Shown one piece after another: positions 6,634 to 13,788 of a stretch of DNA of 13,788 nucleotides. The notes beneath the pieces are model-generated. The model ran no database searches. It was not told where the DNA came from and was given only the letters and a program-made list of their open reading frames with translations. A program made the translations under genes and the position numbers. How positions within the stretch are numbered: position 1 is the first letter of the stretch; the number at the start of each line of letters is the position of its first letter. Origin of the DNA: Moraxellaceae bacterium (GTDB lineage Bacteria > Pseudomonadota > Gammaproteobacteria > Pseudomonadales > Moraxellaceae); NCBI GenBank assembly GCA_003543245.1, contig DPJB01000037.1, forward strand, positions 143,829 through 157,616, in the 5' to 3' direction.

Positions 6634-7980
6634 ATGACCGCGGTAAAGATTCCCGGATATACCCTCAGGAAGAAGCTTGGTCAGGGGGGTATGGCTGCCG
6701 TTTTTCTGGCGGAGCAGGAGTCATTCCAGCGCGAAGTCGCCCTCAAGGTCATGTTCCCGCAAATCGCGAAAGAGCCGGGATTTGCCGAACGCTTCCTGCA
6801 AGAGGCCCGTACCGTCGCCAGGCTGACCCATCCGCACATCATCGTGGTGCATGACGTCGGTGTAGCCAATGGCCTGCACTACTTCGCCATGGAGTACCAC
6901 ACCGGCGGCGATCTGACCCACCGCATCCGCAATGGCGGCATCACGGCGTATCAGGCCCTGACCATTACCAGCCAGATTGCGGATGCCCTGGCACTGGCGC
7001 ACGAACACCAGATCATTCATCGGGACATCAAGCCGGACAACATTCTCTTCCGTGCGCACAACGACGCCGCAATCCTGACCGACTTCGGCATTGCCAAAAG
7101 CCTCGATACCAACATACAGCTCACCCAGCTGGGCTCTGCCGTGGGCACGCCGAAATACATGAGCCCCGAACAGGCGCGAGGCCAGAAGGTTGATGGCCGG
7201 ACCGACATCTACAGTCTGGGCGTCATGCTGTTCGAAATGTTGACGGGACGAGCCCCTTTCCAGGCCGATGAGGCGCTGGCACTGGGCATCAAGCATTGCC
7301 AGGACCCGATTCCGCGCCTGCCATCAGAGCTCTCCCGCTACCAGCCCTTGGTTGACCGCATGCTGGCCAAGGAACCAAAGGACCGCCATGCCGATGCGCA
7401 CGCCCTGATCGCCGATATCGAGGCCCTGCAAAAACCCGGCGGCAAACCTGCCGCCAAAGGACCGGCCAGCCCACCGGCTCCGGCAAGCCAGGCCAGTACG
7501 GCAGCCACCGTTATCTCTGCCGTCATCCCTGCCGGCGCAGGAGGATCGCCCTCATCTGCACCTGCTGCGTCCACTGCGAATGGCTACGCCCCCTTCTTTC
7601 AAACCGAGGAAGTCCTCACCGGCAACTTTCTCAACAAGCGCAGCCAGTTCAAGGCCAGCTTTTCCTGCGAGGACTACGAGGAGTTCAAGAAACAGCTCTC
7701 TGCCCTGCAGGACGAACTCAAGAAATGGCTGGATACCCGCGGCAAGAAAGCAAAGGCACTGCATATCTCGATTCAGGCACACCCATGGATTCATGGCCGC
7801 ATACGTGAGGTGCTCAACAAGAGCCGCTCGGAAAACTCGCCGCTGTCTGCCGTGCTCGCCCAAGCCGAGGTCATCCTGAACATTCACGATGAAATGAACC
7901 CAAAAGGCGTGACCACCATGATGAGCGACAAGGATGGCAAGCCCGCGCCGGCGCCCATCACCGAGGGCGAGGAACCCTGA
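6634..7980 (+). CDS. soluble Hanks-type serine/threonine protein kinase with unrecognised C-terminal region
   Basis: The 448-residue protein begins with a full PknB-like kinase domain (about 8-265). It has the glycine loop GQGGMA (16-21), Lys38 in VALK, helix-C Glu57, catalytic HRDIKPDN (129-136, Asp131), DFG (150-152), SPE (177-179) and DIYSLG with Asp191. All catalytic residues are present, so it should phosphorylate Ser/Thr. The RD motif and Thr/Ser residues in 157-172 suggest activation-loop control. A Pro/Ala/Ser-rich linker (about 268-318) leads to a charged segment (about 319-435) containing KKQLSALQDELKKWLDTRGK, probably alpha/beta, that I cannot assign. Unlike PknB, no transmembrane helix, PASTA, FHA or WD repeat is seen, so it is predicted cytoplasmic. 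No phosphatase or type VI secretion gene is adjacent. GGAG sits 8 nt before the ATG. Substrate and signal are unknown. Confidence 0.93.
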   Translation: MTAVKIPGYTLRKKLGQGGMAAVFLAEQESFQREVALKVMFPQIAKEPGFAERFLQEARTVARLTHPHIIVVHDVGVANGLHYFAMEYHTGGDLTHRIRNGGITAYQALTITSQIADALALAHEHQIIHRDIKPDNILFRAHNDAAILTDFGIAKSLDTNIQLTQLGSAVGTPKYMSPEQARGQKVDGRTDIYSLGVMLFEMLTGRAPFQADEALALGIKHCQDPIPRLPSELSRYQPLVDRMLAKEPKDRHADAHALIADIEALQKPGGKPAAKGPASPPAPASQASTAATVISAVIPAGAGGSPSSAPAASTANGYAPFFQTEEVLTGNFLNKRSQFKASFSCEDYEEFKKQLSALQDELKKWLDTRGKKAKALHISIQAHPWIHGRIREVLNKSRSENSPLSAVLAQAEVILNIHDEMNPKGVTTMMSDKDGKPAPAPITEGEEP

Positions 7981-8031
7981 GGCCCGCTAAGTGGCCTGAT
8001 CAGCCGACCCCATAAAAACGGTCGAAACGCC

Positions 8032-8059
8032 TTGATTAGCCAGCAAGAATCCGTAAAAT
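8032..8059 (+). promoter_or_regulatory. tRNA-Lys promoter
   Basis: TTGATT (8032-8037), a 16-bp spacer and TAAAAT (8054-8059) form a good sigma-70 promoter ending 13 bp before the mature tRNA. The following GCGCGGC discriminator is GC-rich, as in stable-RNA promoters under stringent control; that control is inferred from the family pattern. Confidence 0.7.
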
Positions 8060-8072
8060 GCGCGGCTCTGTT

Positions 8073-8148
8073 GGGTCGTTAGCTCAGTCGGTAGAGCAGC
8101 GGACTTTTAATCCGTTGGTCCCGCGTTCAAGTCGCGGACGACCCACCA
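8073..8148 (+). tRNA. tRNA-Lys (anticodon UUU)
   Basis: The 76-nt cloverleaf has acceptor arms GGGTCGT and ACGACCC, D-arm GCTCAGTCGGTAGAGC, and anticodon stem GCGGA/TCCGT around loop CTTTTAA with the anticodon at 8106-8108. The T-arm is CCGCG-TTCAAGT-CGCGG and the 3' CCA is encoded. This is the standard proteobacterial tRNA-Lys layout, reading AAA and AAG. It stands alone, with its own promoter and terminator. Confidence 0.97.
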
Positions 8149-8155
8149 TATACAG

Positions 8156-8186
8156 AACGGCCTGCAGCGATGCAGGCCGTTTTTTT
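8156..8186 (+). terminator. intrinsic terminator of tRNA-Lys
   Basis: The stem CGGCCTGCA (8158-8166) pairs with TGCAGGCCG (8171-8179) around GCGA, followed by seven T. It begins eight bases after the encoded CCA. On the minus strand the following tract is weak (TTCTGT), so it may only partly serve the AraC-type gene ending at 8247. Confidence 0.92.
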
Positions 8187-8246
8187 ATGCCTGTGAGATC
8201 CCGATGGGATACTGGCGGGACAGTCCTGCATACACAGGCGATCCAG

Positions 8247-9131
8247 TCACCCTCGTTTCAACGCCCGGTAGGCACTCGGCGCCATGCCGATCACCTGCCG
8301 GAACTGCCGCGAGAAATAATGCGGATCGCTGTACCCCAGACGCAGGGCAATCTCGTTTACCTGCTCTTCCCCGCCATCCAGCCACTCACATGCCTTTGCC
8401 ATGCGGCGGTGCTGGAAATGCGCCAGCGGCGCCTGTCCGGTCAGGCGCCGGAAGGTGCGGGCAAAATGAAACTTCTCCATGCCAGCCACATCCGCCATCT
8501 GCGCCAGTGTGACGCTCTCATGCAGATGTGCCTGCATCCACTCCTGCATGACCGCCACGTCCAGCCGGGAGCGTGGCCCACTGCCCTGCTGGTCCGACTG
8601 GGCCAGCAGCATGAGCAACAAGCGCAACCGGGCCGCCATCAGTTGCAGGCGTTCCGGTTCATAGCCCGGGGAACGTGCCTCCACCAGTGCCTGCCATTCC
8701 GCGGACAGCACGGCTGAAACACCGGGGTGACGTACCGCAAAGCGCTCACCCGCCAGCAGGGGCCGCATGAAGGCACTCAGGGCCCTGCCACACAGATGCA
8801 CCCAGTACAGCGTCCATGGATGCACGGGGTCTGCGGCATAGACATGACCCGTGCCGGCAGGCAGCACGACAAGATCGCCCGCCCGGATAACCAGTTGCTC
8901 GCCCGCCACCTCCAGCCGCCCCTCCCCCTGCAGGCAATGCATGAGGAGATGATCCTCGTGCTCATCCGGACTACGCTGCATCGCATGGCCAGCCGCCGTC
9001 ACGTAGTGGCCTACCGCCTCCGGATACAGGTCGCGGCTGCGCACATCCGCCGCCAGTGCAGCAACCGCAAAAGGGGGGATCACGTAGCGGACACTGCCGG
9101 CCGTTGACGGCCAGGATGAAATCAGGGGCAT
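8247..9131 (-). CDS. mmsR: AraC-family regulator, likely activator of the valine-catabolism operon
   Basis: The 294-residue protein has an N-terminal cupin-like effector domain (about 60-115, including GEGRLEV and AGDLVVLPAGTGH). It has a C-terminal AraC/XylS DNA-binding domain (about 188-292) with two helix-turn-helix units: TLAQMADVAGMEKFHFARTF (208-227) and the one around NEIALRLGYSDPHYFSRQF (259-277). It ends in the family signature GMAPSAYRA. Length and position, divergent from an mmsA-acd-mmsB operon, match P. aeruginosa mmsR, which activates mmsAB during growth on valine. That function is therefore inferred from context and family, not from ligand residues. The start at 9131 gives the full cupin domain; the upstream ribosome binding site is poor (GTGAG about 9 nt away), suggesting low expression. 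A candidate minus-strand promoter, TTGCAT (9186-9181) with GATGAT (9163-9158) 17 bp away, is weak. Confidence 0.85.
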   Translation of the reverse strand: MPLISSWPSTAGSVRYVIPPFAVAALAADVRSRDLYPEAVGHYVTAAGHAMQRSPDEHEDHLLMHCLQGEGRLEVAGEQLVIRAGDLVVLPAGTGHVYAADPVHPWTLYWVHLCGRALSAFMRPLLAGERFAVRHPGVSAVLSAEWQALVEARSPGYEPERLQLMAARLRLLLMLLAQSDQQGSGPRSRLDVAVMQEWMQAHLHESVTLAQMADVAGMEKFHFARTFRRLTGQAPLAHFQHRRMAKACEWLDGGEEQVNEIALRLGYSDPHYFSRQFRQVIGMAPSAYRALKRG

Positions 9132-9259
9132 GGGGAAACACTCACGGAAACATCAAGATCATCCACCCCAATACCAAGATATGCAATTTCAGATTGACCT
9201 GATGGGTGCTACAAAGAGCATCAGGAACAACAACATCATCCAGACCACAGGAGCCGGCC
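9132..9259. promoter_or_regulatory. divergent mmsR-mmsA control region
   Basis: These 128 bp separate the regulator from the operon. The inverted repeat CCTGATG (9198-9204) and CATCAGG (9219-9225), with a 14-bp gap, is the clearest candidate for a regulator site. TACAAA at 9210-9215 lies within that gap and could be a -10 box with no good -35 box, as expected of an AraC-activated promoter. AGGAG (9249-9253) is the mmsA ribosome binding site, 6 nt before its ATG. Confidence 0.5.
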
Positions 9260-10759
9260 ATGACCGTCCGCCAGATTCCACTGCTGCTTGAAGGCAGCTT
9301 CCAGAACAGCAGCAGCACCGTCCGCCAGCCCGTGCGCAACCCGGCCACGCAAGCCGTGCTCGCCGAAGTGCCCTTTGCCACCGCTGCCGAAGTCGACCGT
9401 GCCGTTGCTGCGGCCAAGGAAGCCTTCCAGAGCTGGCGTGAAGTCCCTGCTCCTGCCCGCGCGCGCATCATGCTCACCTACCAGCACCTGCTGAAAAAAC
9501 ACCATGACGAGATTGCCGAAATCCTCGCCCAGGAAACCGGCAAGACCTTTGCGGATGCCAAGGGCGACGTGTGGCGCGGCATCGAGGTAGTCGAGCACGC
9601 CTGCAACATCTCCTCCCTGATGATGGGCGAGACGGTTGAGAACGTGGCTGGCGGCATCGACACCTACTCGATGATCCAGCCACTCGGTGTGTGCGTGGGC
9701 ATTACACCCTTTAACTTCCCGGCCATGATTCCGCTGTGGATGTTTCCGCTCGCCATCGCCTGCGGCAACACCTTTGTGCTGAAGCCCTCCGAGCAGGACC
9801 CGATGACGCCCATCCGCCTGGCCGAACTGTTTCTGGAAGCAGGAGCACCGAAGAATGTCCTGCAGGTCGTGCATGGCGGACAGGATCAGGTCAACCAGTT
9901 GCTGAAGCACCCGGATGTTCATGCCATTTCCTTCGTGGGCTCCGCGCCTGTTGCCGAGCACATCTACAAGACCGGCACCCAGCACCTGAAGCGCGTGCAG
10001 TGCTTTGCCGGCGCCAAGAACCACATGATCGTCATGCCGGATGCACAGCCGCAGCAGGTCATCAACAACCTGATCGGCGCCTCCTGTGGCGCGGCCGGCC
10101 AGCGCTGCATGGCCATCTCTGTGGCGGTACTGGTGGGCGAAGCCAAAAACCTGATTCCCGGTCTCGCCGAGTCGTTCAAATCCCTGCGTCCCGGCATCTG
10201 GAATGATGCGGGTGCCGCCTACGGCCCGGTCATTTCCGCCAGGGCCAAGGCCCGTATCCTTGACCTTATCCGCCAGGGCAAGGAAGAAGGGGCGAAATGC
10301 GAATTTGATGGCAGCCTCATCACCGTGCCGGAATATCCGGAAGGCAACTGGATTGGCCCCACGCTGTTCACCGGGGTCAAGCCGGACATGACCATTTACC
10401 GCGAGGAAATTTTCGGACCGGTACTGCTCACAATTGAAGTCGACACGCTGGAAGAAGGCATCGCCCTCATCAATGCCAACCCCTATGGCAATGGCTGCTC
10501 CATTTTCACGGCCAGCGGTGCGGCGGCACGCAAATTCCAGCATGAAATCGAAGTGGGCCAGGTCGGCATCAACGTCCCCATTCCGGTGCCGCTGCCGTTC
10601 TTCTCGTTCACGGGCTGGAAGAAATCCTTCCTCGGCGACCTGCACGCCTATGGCAAGCAGGGTGTACGTTTCTACACGGAAACCAAAACCATCACGGCGC
10701 GCTGGTTCGATGAAGACATCGCCCACGCCGCCCCCAACATGACCATCCAGCTGAAATGA
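9260..10759 (+). CDS. mmsA: methylmalonate-semialdehyde dehydrogenase (CoA-acylating)
   Basis: The 499-residue ALDH-superfamily enzyme converts methylmalonate semialdehyde, CoA and NAD+ to propionyl-CoA, CO2 and NADH, the last step of valine (and thymine) breakdown in the cytoplasm. Visible are the PFNFP oxyanion/NAD segment (150-154), LKPSEQ with Lys175, and the nucleophile Cys283 in GQRCMA. Asn254 sits in FAGAKNH, where hydrolytic aldehyde dehydrogenases have a general-base Glu. That swap is the hallmark of the CoA-dependent MmsA/IolA subgroup. Length agrees with P. aeruginosa MmsA (about 497). The ATG at 9260 is chosen for its AGGAG and for beginning MTVRQIPLLLEG; an in-frame ATG at 9206 would add 18 residues covering the control region. 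It is first in an operon with the acyl-CoA dehydrogenase and mmsB. An IolA role in inositol use is unlikely because no iol genes are nearby. Confidence 0.95.
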   Translation: MTVRQIPLLLEGSFQNSSSTVRQPVRNPATQAVLAEVPFATAAEVDRAVAAAKEAFQSWREVPAPARARIMLTYQHLLKKHHDEIAEILAQETGKTFADAKGDVWRGIEVVEHACNISSLMMGETVENVAGGIDTYSMIQPLGVCVGITPFNFPAMIPLWMFPLAIACGNTFVLKPSEQDPMTPIRLAELFLEAGAPKNVLQVVHGGQDQVNQLLKHPDVHAISFVGSAPVAEHIYKTGTQHLKRVQCFAGAKNHMIVMPDAQPQQVINNLIGASCGAAGQRCMAISVAVLVGEAKNLIPGLAESFKSLRPGIWNDAGAAYGPVISARAKARILDLIRQGKEEGAKCEFDGSLITVPEYPEGNWIGPTLFTGVKPDMTIYREEIFGPVLLTIEVDTLEEGIALINANPYGNGCSIFTASGAAARKFQHEIEVGQVGINVPIPVPLPFFSFTGWKKSFLGDLHAYGKQGVRFYTETKTITARWFDEDIAHAAPNMTIQLK

Positions 10760-11904
10760 ATTTTGACCTGACCGACGACCAGAAAGCTTTTGTGCACACC
10801 GCGCGCGAGTTCGCTGCACACGAACTCGCGCCGAATGCGGCCCGCTGGGATGCCGAACATCATTTCCCGATTGACGTCATCCGGCGCGCGGGCGAACTGG
10901 GCTTCTGCGGCATTTATTCCGATATTGAGTGTGGCGGACTGGGCCTTACCCGCCTTGATGCCGCGCTGATTTTCGAACAACTGTCGCAGGGCTGCACCGC
11001 CACCACGGCCTACCTCACCATCCATAACATGTGCACGTGGATGGTGACGCGCTTTGGCAATGCGGCGCAGAAAGCCGAGTTCGGTGAAAAGCTCACCAGT
11101 GGTGAATGGCTGGCCAGCTACTGCCTCACCGAGCCTGGTGCCGGCAGTGATGCAGCCTCGCTGAAAACCCGTGCCTCGCGCGACGGCGACGACTACATTC
11201 TCAACGGCAGCAAGATGTTCATCTCTGCCGCCGGCGCCACCGACATTCTCGTCGTCATGGCACGCACCAGTGACAACGGTGCCCGTGGCATTTCCACCTT
11301 CATCATTCCGGCCAGCACACCCGGTGTCAGTTTCGGCAAGAACGAGGAAAAAATGGGCTGGAACGCCCAGCCCACACGCGCCATCATTTTTGAAAATGCC
11401 CGTGTTCCGGCGCGCCACCGTGTGGGTGAAGAAGGCGACGGCTTTGCTTTTTCCATGAAGGGCCTCGATGGCGGCCGCCTCAACATTGCCTCCTGCTCGC
11501 TGGGCACGGCACAGGCGGCCCTGCGTGCGGCCCATCGCTATCTGCAGGAGCGCAAGCAGTTTGGCAAGGCACTGGCAGAGTTCCAGGCCCTGCAGTTCCG
11601 GATGGCCGACATGGCCACCGAACTGCAGGCCGCACGTCTGATGGTGTATCACGCGGCCAGCCGTCTGGATGCCGGCGACAGCGATGCCACCCTGCATTGC
11701 GCGATGGCCAAACGCTTTGCCACCGATGCCTGTTTCACCGTGTGCAACGAAGCACTGCAACTTCATGGCGGATATGGCTATCTGCGCGACTTCCCGCTGG
11801 AGCGCATGGTGCGCGATGTGCGCGTGCACCAGATTCTGGAAGGCACCAACGAAATCATGCGCCTGATTGCTGCACGCAAGCTTCTGGAAAAAGATTCTCT
11901 CTGA
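10756..11904 (+). CDS. acyl-CoA dehydrogenase, probably isobutyryl-CoA dehydrogenase
   Basis: The 382-residue FAD enzyme of the short/branched-chain acyl-CoA dehydrogenase group passes electrons to ETF. Visible are the FAD/substrate loop YCLTEPGAGSDAASLKT (about 121-137), the middle-domain segment GSKMFISAAGATD, and the C-terminal signature around ALQLHGGYGYLRDFPLERMVRD. Catalytic base Glu362 sits in HQILEGTNEIMR. The order after mmsA and before mmsB points to isobutyryl-CoA to methacrylyl-CoA, the first acyl-CoA oxidation in valine catabolism; 2-methylbutyryl-CoA is a possible second substrate. Its ATG overlaps the mmsA TGA (ATGA), with no clear ribosome binding site, so translational coupling is likely. 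Length and start fit the family (about 380). Confidence 0.9.
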   Translation: MNFDLTDDQKAFVHTAREFAAHELAPNAARWDAEHHFPIDVIRRAGELGFCGIYSDIECGGLGLTRLDAALIFEQLSQGCTATTAYLTIHNMCTWMVTRFGNAAQKAEFGEKLTSGEWLASYCLTEPGAGSDAASLKTRASRDGDDYILNGSKMFISAAGATDILVVMARTSDNGARGISTFIIPASTPGVSFGKNEEKMGWNAQPTRAIIFENARVPARHRVGEEGDGFAFSMKGLDGGRLNIASCSLGTAQAALRAAHRYLQERKQFGKALAEFQALQFRMADMATELQAARLMVYHAASRLDAGDSDATLHCAMAKRFATDACFTVCNEALQLHGGYGYLRDFPLERMVRDVRVHQILEGTNEIMRLIAARKLLEKDSL

Positions 11905-11944
11905 AATGAAAATCCCGCAAGGGCACGGATAAAGGACAACAACA

Positions 11945-12832
11945 ATGAACACCATCGCCTTCTTCGGCTGCGGCAACATGGGTGCCCCCATGGCACGAAA
12001 CCTGCTCAAGGCAGGCTTCACCGTACGTGTATTTGATCTCAACCCCGCACTGACCGAGCCACTTGCAACAGAAGGCGCCATTGTCACTGCTGCTCCATCC
12101 GACACCATTGCCGGTGCCGACACCGTCATCACCATGCTGCCCCATGATGCCGCCGTGCTCGGCCTCTACATCAATGGCGAGAATGGACTGCTGGATTTCC
12201 TGACAGCCGACATGCTGGTGATTGACTGCTCCACCACCTCGCCGGAATGCGCGCGCAAGGTCTCGGCTGCCGCACACGCACGTAATATCGCCATGATTGA
12301 TGCGCCCGTATCAGGCGGCGTTGCAGGTGCCGCTGCAGGCACACTCAGTTTTCTTTGCGGCGGGACTGCCGATGATGTGGAGCGCGCCCGTCCCTTCCTC
12401 TCCGTGATGGGCAAGAACATCATGCATGCCGGCCCCGCCGGTGCCGGTGCTGTCGCCAAGATCTGCAACAACATGCTGCTGGCCGTGCACATGATCGGCA
12501 CCTGCGAAGCACTGCAGATGGGCGTTGATAACGGGCTTGATCCGGTTGTGCTCTCCGACATCCTGCTGAAAAGCTCCGGCCGCAACTGGTCCCTGGAGCT
12601 TTACAATCCATGGCCCGGTGTCATGGACAATGTGCCCGCCTCACGCGACTACAGCGGCGGCTTCCAGGTCGACCTGATGAACAAGGATTTGGGCCTGGCC
12701 ATGGAAGCGGCGCTACACAGCAAATCCGCCACCCCCATGGGAGCACTGGCCAAGCAGCTCTATGCCCTCCATGCCACGCATGGCAACGGCAAGCTCGATT
12801 TCTCCTCCATTCTGAAAATCCTGCAACCCTGA
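11945..12832 (+). CDS. mmsB: 3-hydroxyisobutyrate dehydrogenase
   Basis: The 295-residue enzyme of the beta-hydroxyacid dehydrogenase family oxidises 3-hydroxyisobutyrate to methylmalonate semialdehyde with NAD+, supplying the mmsA substrate. The Rossmann loop is GCGNMG (8-13). The substrate-binding signature is DAPVSGGVAGA with Ser123, and the catalytic Lys172 lies in GAGAVAKICNN. The C-terminal helical domain holds GFQVDLMNKDLGLA. Length matches P. aeruginosa MmsB (298). AAGGA (11932-11936) lies 8 nt before the ATG, and only 40 bp separate it from the acyl-CoA dehydrogenase gene, so it belongs to the same operon. The first base after the dinucleotide loop's beta strand 2 is Asp (VFDLNP), consistent with NAD+ rather than NADP+ preference. 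Confidence 0.95.
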   Translation: MNTIAFFGCGNMGAPMARNLLKAGFTVRVFDLNPALTEPLATEGAIVTAAPSDTIAGADTVITMLPHDAAVLGLYINGENGLLDFLTADMLVIDCSTTSPECARKVSAAAHARNIAMIDAPVSGGVAGAAAGTLSFLCGGTADDVERARPFLSVMGKNIMHAGPAGAGAVAKICNNMLLAVHMIGTCEALQMGVDNGLDPVVLSDILLKSSGRNWSLELYNPWPGVMDNVPASRDYSGGFQVDLMNKDLGLAMEAALHSKSATPMGALAKQLYALHATHGNGKLDFSSILKILQP

Positions 12833-12853
12833 TACTGCAGCGACAAGAAATTG

Positions 12854-12881
12854 GCCTCCTCATGCCTTTGCATGAGGAGGC
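12854..12881 (+). terminator. hairpin after mmsB, possible terminator without U-tract
   Basis: GCCTCCTCATGC (12854-12865) pairs perfectly with GCATGAGGAGGC (12870-12881) around CTTT, 21 nt after the mmsB stop. It is not followed by T residues (ATAGCAGCC), so it may stabilise the 3' end or terminate poorly rather than act as a classical terminator. Confidence 0.5.
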
Positions 12882-12942
12882 ATAGCAGCCGACAATACGC
12901 CACGCAAATCGCAACCCCGCCCCCACCCTGCGGAGACATCAC

Positions 12943-13788
12943 GTGGCGTTATCCAATGCAGGCAAGGCCGACCTCTATCTGGTCATCGTGACCCTGCTCG
13001 CCGCCGTCAGCTGGATCTTCTCGCGCGAAGCTGTCCTGCTCATGCCACCCCTCCTGTTCATGTCCCTGCGCTTTCTGCTGGCGGGAGCATTGCTCGCCCT
13101 CATCGGACACCGGCAACTGCGACTGCTGACCGCTGATGCCTGTGTCCGCGCGCTCAAGGTGGGGTTGGTGTTTGGTGCCGGGATGAGCTGCTGGGTCATG
13201 GGGCTGTTCTTTGGCACCCATGTTGGCGAAGGTGCCTTCCTGACCAGTCTCGGTGTCGTGCTGGTGCCCGTGATTTCACGACTGGTGTTCAGGGAGCATC
13301 AGCCCCGCAGCATCTGGCTGGCACTGCCCATTGCCACTACCGGCCTGGCCCTGCTTTCCCTGAAAAACGGTTTCCGGCCAGAGGCTGGCCAACTGTTTTA
13401 TGTACTGGCCGCCAGCATTTTTGCGCTGTACTACACGCTCAATACCCATGCCGCCAATCATCGCGAAATCAGCAGCGCCGATGGCGGCACTACCCAACAG
13501 GAAAAAATACCGGCGCTGCCACTCACCGCCATTGTGCTGACCACGGTGGGATTGCTCACCACCATCCTGTCGCTGCTGTTCGAGCCATGGCTACCCACCT
13601 TCACCCATTTCTCGACAGAAATGGCCGGCTGGATACTGGCCAGCGTGGTGCTGGGCAGCGCCGCACGCTTCCTGCTGCAAACCCATGCGCAAAGCCTGTC
13701 AAACCACTCGCACGGCGTCGTCATCATGGTGGTGGAGCCGGTCTGGGTCGCCCTGCTGGCCGCCGGCTGGTTTGGCGAAACCATGTCC
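12943..13788 (+). CDS. EamA/DMT-family permease, C-terminus cut by window edge
   Basis: A GTG start with GGAG 7 nt upstream (12932-12935) opens a 282-codon frame to the window end without a stop. The product is strongly hydrophobic with about eight to nine membrane segments visible of an expected ten. It has the two-repeat layout of drug/metabolite transporters. Repeat one includes SWIFSREAVLLMPPLLFMSLRF and GEGAFLTSLGVVLVPVISRL. Repeat two ends in the typical VVEPVWVALLAAGWFGETMS. About 20-30 residues should be missing. Between the repeats a short polar loop (about residues 173-188, HREISSADGGTTQQEK) is cytoplasmic or periplasmic. The substrate is unknown: members export amino acids, metabolites or drugs. 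The hairpin and gap after mmsB suggest a separate unit, although export or import of a branched-chain metabolite cannot be excluded. No in-frame ATG occurs near the start; the first is at 13042. Confidence 0.88.
   Translation, partial: MALSNAGKADLYLVIVTLLAAVSWIFSREAVLLMPPLLFMSLRFLLAGALLALIGHRQLRLLTADACVRALKVGLVFGAGMSCWVMGLFFGTHVGEGAFLTSLGVVLVPVISRLVFREHQPRSIWLALPIATTGLALLSLKNGFRPEAGQLFYVLAASIFALYYTLNTHAANHREISSADGGTTQQEKIPALPLTAIVLTTVGLLTTILSLLFEPWLPTFTHFSTEMAGWILASVVLGSAARFLLQTHAQSLSNHSHGVVIMVVEPVWVALLAAGWFGETMS

Noticed and set aside
7980..7997. Weak AGGCC/GGCCT hairpin after the kinase gene as a terminator
   Set aside because: The stem is only 5 bp with an 8-base loop and no T-run; the kinase transcript may instead read into the tRNA region.
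8073..8186. tRNA-Lys as a mobile-element attachment site
   Set aside because: No integrase, no second copy of the tRNA 3' end in the window, and both neighbours look like ordinary chromosomal genes.
8058..8717. 219-codon plus-strand frame running through the tRNA and opposite the AraC-type gene
   Set aside because: It reads through tRNA-Lys and its terminator and is antisense to a clear AraC protein.
9206..9259. 18-residue N-terminal extension of MmsA
   Set aside because: The ATG at 9260 has an AGGAG at ideal spacing and fits the family length.
9236..12135. Minus-strand open frames of 527 and 487 codons opposite mmsA and the acyl-CoA dehydrogenase gene
   Set aside because: Antisense shadows of two unmistakable enzymes; low-complexity His/Gly/Arg-rich translations with no domain.

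Overview
The window looks like chromosomal DNA from a GC-rich proteobacterium, most likely a gammaproteobacterium. The grounds are a YgjP very close in wording to the enterobacterial protein, MerR/CopA metal-efflux logic, a Pseudomonas-like mmsR/mmsA/mmsB valine module, and a tRNA gene with its CCA tail encoded. No phage, transposon, CRISPR or integrase gene is visible. Coding is dense and no gene-free stretch exceeds about 300 bases. The genus cannot be read from this sequence alone.

Layout, left to right. Positions 1-428 (-) hold a truncated ygjP metallopeptidase gene. Positions 459-848 (-) encode a MerR-family metal regulator, divergent from a Cys/His-decorated Cu+/Ag+-type P1B ATPase (938-3349, +). 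Between them is a textbook MerR promoter, with a long dyad inside a 20-bp spacer. A bidirectional terminator separates the ATPase from a convergent secreted lipoprotein gene (3431-4780, -) of unknown function. A 247-bp divergent region with two candidate control elements precedes a DUF3336/patatin phospholipase gene (5028-6512, +). A strong hairpin follows, then a soluble Hanks-type Ser/Thr kinase with an unrecognised C-terminal region (6634-7980, +). A tRNA-Lys(UUU) with its own promoter and terminator lies at 8073-8148.

The right third is a valine-catabolism module. An AraC-type regulator (mmsR-like, 8247-9131, -) is divergent from mmsA (methylmalonate-semialdehyde dehydrogenase), an acyl-CoA dehydrogenase (isobutyryl-CoA dehydrogenase-like, ATGA overlap with mmsA) and mmsB (3-hydroxyisobutyrate dehydrogenase). 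These would cover the isobutyryl-CoA oxidation step and the last two steps to propionyl-CoA. The hydratase and the hydrolase in between are not in the window. A hairpin follows, then the start of an EamA/DMT permease gene (12943 onward, GTG start) that runs off the end.

No clearly new multi-gene system is visible. The items most worth a second look are: the mixed metal-specificity signals of the MerR/CopA pair; the ATPase N-terminus, where YHS, HMBD and CC motifs stand in for the usual HMA domain; the kinase's unassigned C-terminal region; and a perfect palindrome lying exactly between the candidate -35 and -10 of the phospholipase gene.
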